Positions 61,880-64,000 of a DNA stretch of 64,000 nucleotides are shown one piece after another. The DNA is from Pseudomonadota bacterium (GTDB lineage: Bacteria; Pseudomonadota; Alphaproteobacteria; Acetobacterales; Acetobacteraceae). The stretch lies in NCBI GenBank assembly GCA_021805565.1, contig JAJZFA010000003.1, positions 62,001 through 126,000 of the forward strand. Reading direction: 5' to 3'. The position numbers were made by a program, and so were the translations under genes. Below the pieces are notes generated by a model. It saw nothing but the letters and a program-made list of their open reading frames with translations, was not told the origin of the DNA and made no database searches. Numbering within the stretch: the stretch's first letter is position 1; each line of letters opens with the position of its first letter.

Positions 61880-61991
61880 ATGAGCGAAGCCGCGCCGGTT
61901 TTGCTGTACGAGATGCGCGGTCACATCCTGATTTTGAGCATCGGCCATCCCGGACGTATGAGCGCTTTGTCGCCCGAACGATCCGATGCCG
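61880..61991 (+). pseudogene. enoyl-CoA hydratase/isomerase N-terminal fragment, truncated by family A repeat copy 3
   Basis: MSEAAPVLLYEMRGHILILSIGHPGRMSALSPERSDA resembles crotonase N-termini; homology stops where the repeat begins (61992). Confidence 0.6.
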
Positions 61992-62108
61992 CTAAGCCCA
62001 TGCGCAACAATTATCGCTTCGGATCGCGGTGTCAGGCATGCCCTAAGCTCATGTTTTGCTCGGCAACTTTGCTGGCGTGCTGACGCACTTATTTGCCAGC
62101 GTTGTCTG
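61992..62108 (-). repeat. dispersed two-hairpin repeat, family A copy 3 (inverted)
   Basis: Reverse complement GACAACGCTGGCAAATAAGTGCGTCAGCACGCCAGCAAAGTTGCCGAGCAAAACATGAGCTTAGGGCATGCC... aligns with the other copies. Confidence 0.83.
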
Positions 62109-62211
62109 ACCTGGGCGTTCGTCGAGGCCGGAGCGGACCCAGAGATGCGGGCGAGCGTGCTTGAAGCCCGTACAGCCGCGCGGATCGGGTGGAGAGGGAT
62201 CGCGCGTCTAT

Positions 62212-62262
62212 CGAAAAACAGAAGCCGGCGAAAAACAGAAGCCGGCGAAAAACAGAAGCCGG
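62212..62262. repeat. three tandem copies of a 17-bp unit (CGAAAAACAGAAGCCGG)
   Basis: Exact triplicate read directly; unit length not divisible by three. Confidence 0.92.
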
Positions 62263-62459
62263 TTTGGCGAGGAGTTTGAGGCAGGCCATTGGAGAAATCC
62301 GGCGCCACGGTTTTGGTCAATCGGATGAAATCTCCAAATTCGCCAAATTTCCTGTTGCGCCGCAGGAACTGGAAGCCCAACATTAACGCAAGTTTATCGT
62401 TAAAATGACGTAGGCTGGTCGGCTCGCGACATTGATCGCGTTGACATATGCTTGCCTGA

Positions 62460-62867
62460 ATGGAGTTGACCGTGAAATATCTACCCCCATTCGAAGCGGT
62501 TGAATCGCTGCTCACGATATCGACCGTCAAGGGCGAGCGGATGGTCAGTTGCACCTATGAAAACATGGTGCAGATGCTGCGGCGAATAATCATTGGGGTT
62601 GAGGTCGATGAAGCCTGGTATCTGGAAACCTACCCCGACATCGCCGAAGCGATCGAAAAAGGGGTTGTCAAATCTGCTCGGTTACATTTCGTAAACGACG
62701 GCTATTTCGAGGGGCGCCTGCCCTTCCCCATTCAGGTCGATGAACGCTATTATCTGGCGACCAATGCAGGTGTGGCCGACTACGTGCGCAAGGGCATGCT
62801 AACCTCCGGTCAGCAGCATTTCGAGGACAACGGCTACAAGGAAGGTCGTCTGCCGTTCGGGTTATAA
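62460..62867 (+). CDS. small protein with two tandem FDxxYYLxxYPDVAxAV...HFxxxGxxEGR-like motifs
   Basis: VDEAWYLETYPDIAEAIEKGVVKSARLHFVNDGYFEGRLPF followed by VDERYYLATNAGVADYVRKGMLTSGQQHFEDNGYKEGRLPF. Confidence 0.65.
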   Translation: MELTVKYLPPFEAVESLLTISTVKGERMVSCTYENMVQMLRRIIIGVEVDEAWYLETYPDIAEAIEKGVVKSARLHFVNDGYFEGRLPFPIQVDERYYLATNAGVADYVRKGMLTSGQQHFEDNGYKEGRLPFGL

Positions 62868-62942
62868 TCCGCTACGGCAGTCCGAGGTATATCGCGTTGG
62901 CGATCGCGACGCTGTCCGCGCCGTTGCCGCCGAACACCCCTA

Positions 62943-63062
62943 GCAGGCTGCTGAGAAACCCCATCGCGAGAAGTTTAGACACAAGATGTAGGTGCATGGA
63001 CCGATTTTTTTGACTATATATGGCAGTCTGGTCGATTGTTTCACCCTTTTTCAGCAGCCCGC
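62943..63062. mobile_element. TIR-bounded, TA-flanked miniature element (MITE/IS end remnant)
   Basis: Left end GCAGGCTGCTGAGAAA (62943-62958); right end TTTTTCAGCAGCCCGC, whose complement is GCGGGCTGCTGAAAAA; 14/16 identity; TA directly outside both ends. Confidence 0.6.
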
Positions 63063-63132
63063 TAACCCGCCCTCACCGCAGCCATCGTGACTATCCCGTA
63101 TAGCAACGATGCCGTTAGGGCAGCACCGGCCA

Positions 63133-63249
63133 TAAGGCGACGCTGGCAAATAAGTGCGTCGGCACGCCAGCAAAGTTGTCTTGCAAAATATGAGCTTACG
63201 GGTTGCTCGACGTTGCCGCTTGTAGCACTTATTTTCGAGCAAGCCCTAG
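63133..63249 (+). repeat. dispersed two-hairpin repeat, family A copy 4
   Basis: TAAGGCGACGCTGGCAAATAAGTGCGTCGGCACGCCAGCAAAGTTGTC...TTGCTCGA...TCGAGCAAGCCCTAG; aligns across its length with copies 1-3. Confidence 0.85.
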
Positions 63250-63743
63250 GTGTGTCAGGGTGCCGACGAAGCGGCCCGCGCAAACAAAGGTTTAGGATCA
63301 TTTCGACGCCGCAGCCCGAAGCGATCATTGCCCGAACAAGCCCCAGCCGCTTCGGTATCGCCCGGTTCGGCTGCTGAATTCCGATCGTCGCCTCCACGAC
63401 TGTTGCCTTTTACTATCGGCTAGGCGCACGCCGCTGAAACGCCCGTCGACCCGTTATCCGCAACCGAGCAATGTGCCCGTCCAGGGCGTATCGATCCGAG
63501 ATACTATCGAAGCCGGTACGTCCGCGCCGGTGCGAGGGGGTTGTCTGCAACCACGTTGACCAGCCTCGCCGACCCGCATTCCAACTATCTGGAACCGAAA
63601 TGGCATCGTGAAAATTGCCAGCCGGTTTGCCGAACCTTGAATTCCCGCCAATGCCGGGTCAGTTTCGAAGATCGGATGGCGCCGGAAACCGGAAAGGGTA
63701 TCCTGATGACAACAGAACGAATGATCCGCATGGTTGCCGCACC

Positions 63744-64000
63744 TTGAAACGAATCTTTCAAAACGACTCGTCCAGGCCTCGGGCGCCCCTGTTCGGCGCA
63801 TGGCCATCGCCGGTTCGGCGGTTGTTCGTGGCGCGCTTCCTCCGCAGTCTGACCCAAGGCTGTCTAGTCGTCGATTTCGCGCTGTATCTTCAGCTTTTGC
63901 ATTGGACAGGCTCAGCGATTGGGGCGCTACTCGGGGGAAGTTTTGTGTTCGGTGCGATACTCAGTCTGGCAGTCGGTCCGGCAAGCGACCGATTTGGCTG
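63744..64000 (+). CDS. MFS transporter N-terminus (continues past window end)
   Basis: FVARFLRSLTQGCLVVDFALYLQLLHWTGSAIGALLGGSFVFGAILSLAVGPASDRFGW; open to window end, probable TTG start, so absent from the ORF track. Confidence 0.65.
   Translation, partial: MKRIFQNDSSRPRAPLFGAWPSPVRRLFVARFLRSLTQGCLVVDFALYLQLLHWTGSAIGALLGGSFVFGAILSLAVGPASDRFG

Noticed and set aside
62460-62867. CRISPR array or other spacer-repeat structure near the repeats
   Set aside because: No regularly spaced direct repeats; the 17-bp tandem has no spacers and family A copies are far apart and in mixed orientation.
63062-63135. MAGAALTASLLYGIVTMAAVRAG (minus strand) and LGVFGGNGADSVAIANAIYLGLP as two halves of one membrane gene split by the mini-element
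   Set aside because: Rejoining the flanks at the TA site does not restore a common open frame, so the link is not supported.

Overview
High-GC alphaproteobacterial chromosome segment, compatible with Acetobacteraceae/Rhodospirillales (inferred from gene content and composition, not proven). Most of it is ordinary. It includes a partial cydA, a PdeM/DEXH-helicase pair, argE, a formate/nitrite channel, gpmI, xerC, an NAD-dependent formate dehydrogenase locus (fdsGBA-fdhD-fdsD) with an oxalate/formate-type MFS transporter, a P450, an FAD-linked oxidase, an isolated flgH, and a TPR-glycosyltransferase fusion. A holB-[Type IIG R-M]-metG-tatD-MBL run follows, then a five-gene glycan operon, hisG, aat, an IlvD-family dehydratase with a GntR regulator, ilvE, a MarR/two-component/acyltransferase run, tRNA-Leu(CAA), a rhodanese-cysK pair and a RuBisCO-like protein. 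The most unusual signals are in non-coding DNA. (i) A ~117-bp dispersed repeat (family A) has four copies near 30.0, 47.1, 62.0 and 63.1 kb; its two-hairpin structure is partly kept by G-U wobble substitutions. (ii) An unrelated ~105-bp two-hairpin repeat (family B) has two copies near 25.2 and 55.9 kb. Both family B copies and one family A copy begin exactly at the stop codon of the upstream gene. (iii) A TA-flanked, TIR-bounded miniature element lies at 62.9-63.1 kb. (iv) A cluster of decayed acyl-CoA genes sits next to the RuBisCO-like protein. All calls come from reading the sequence; no searches were run.
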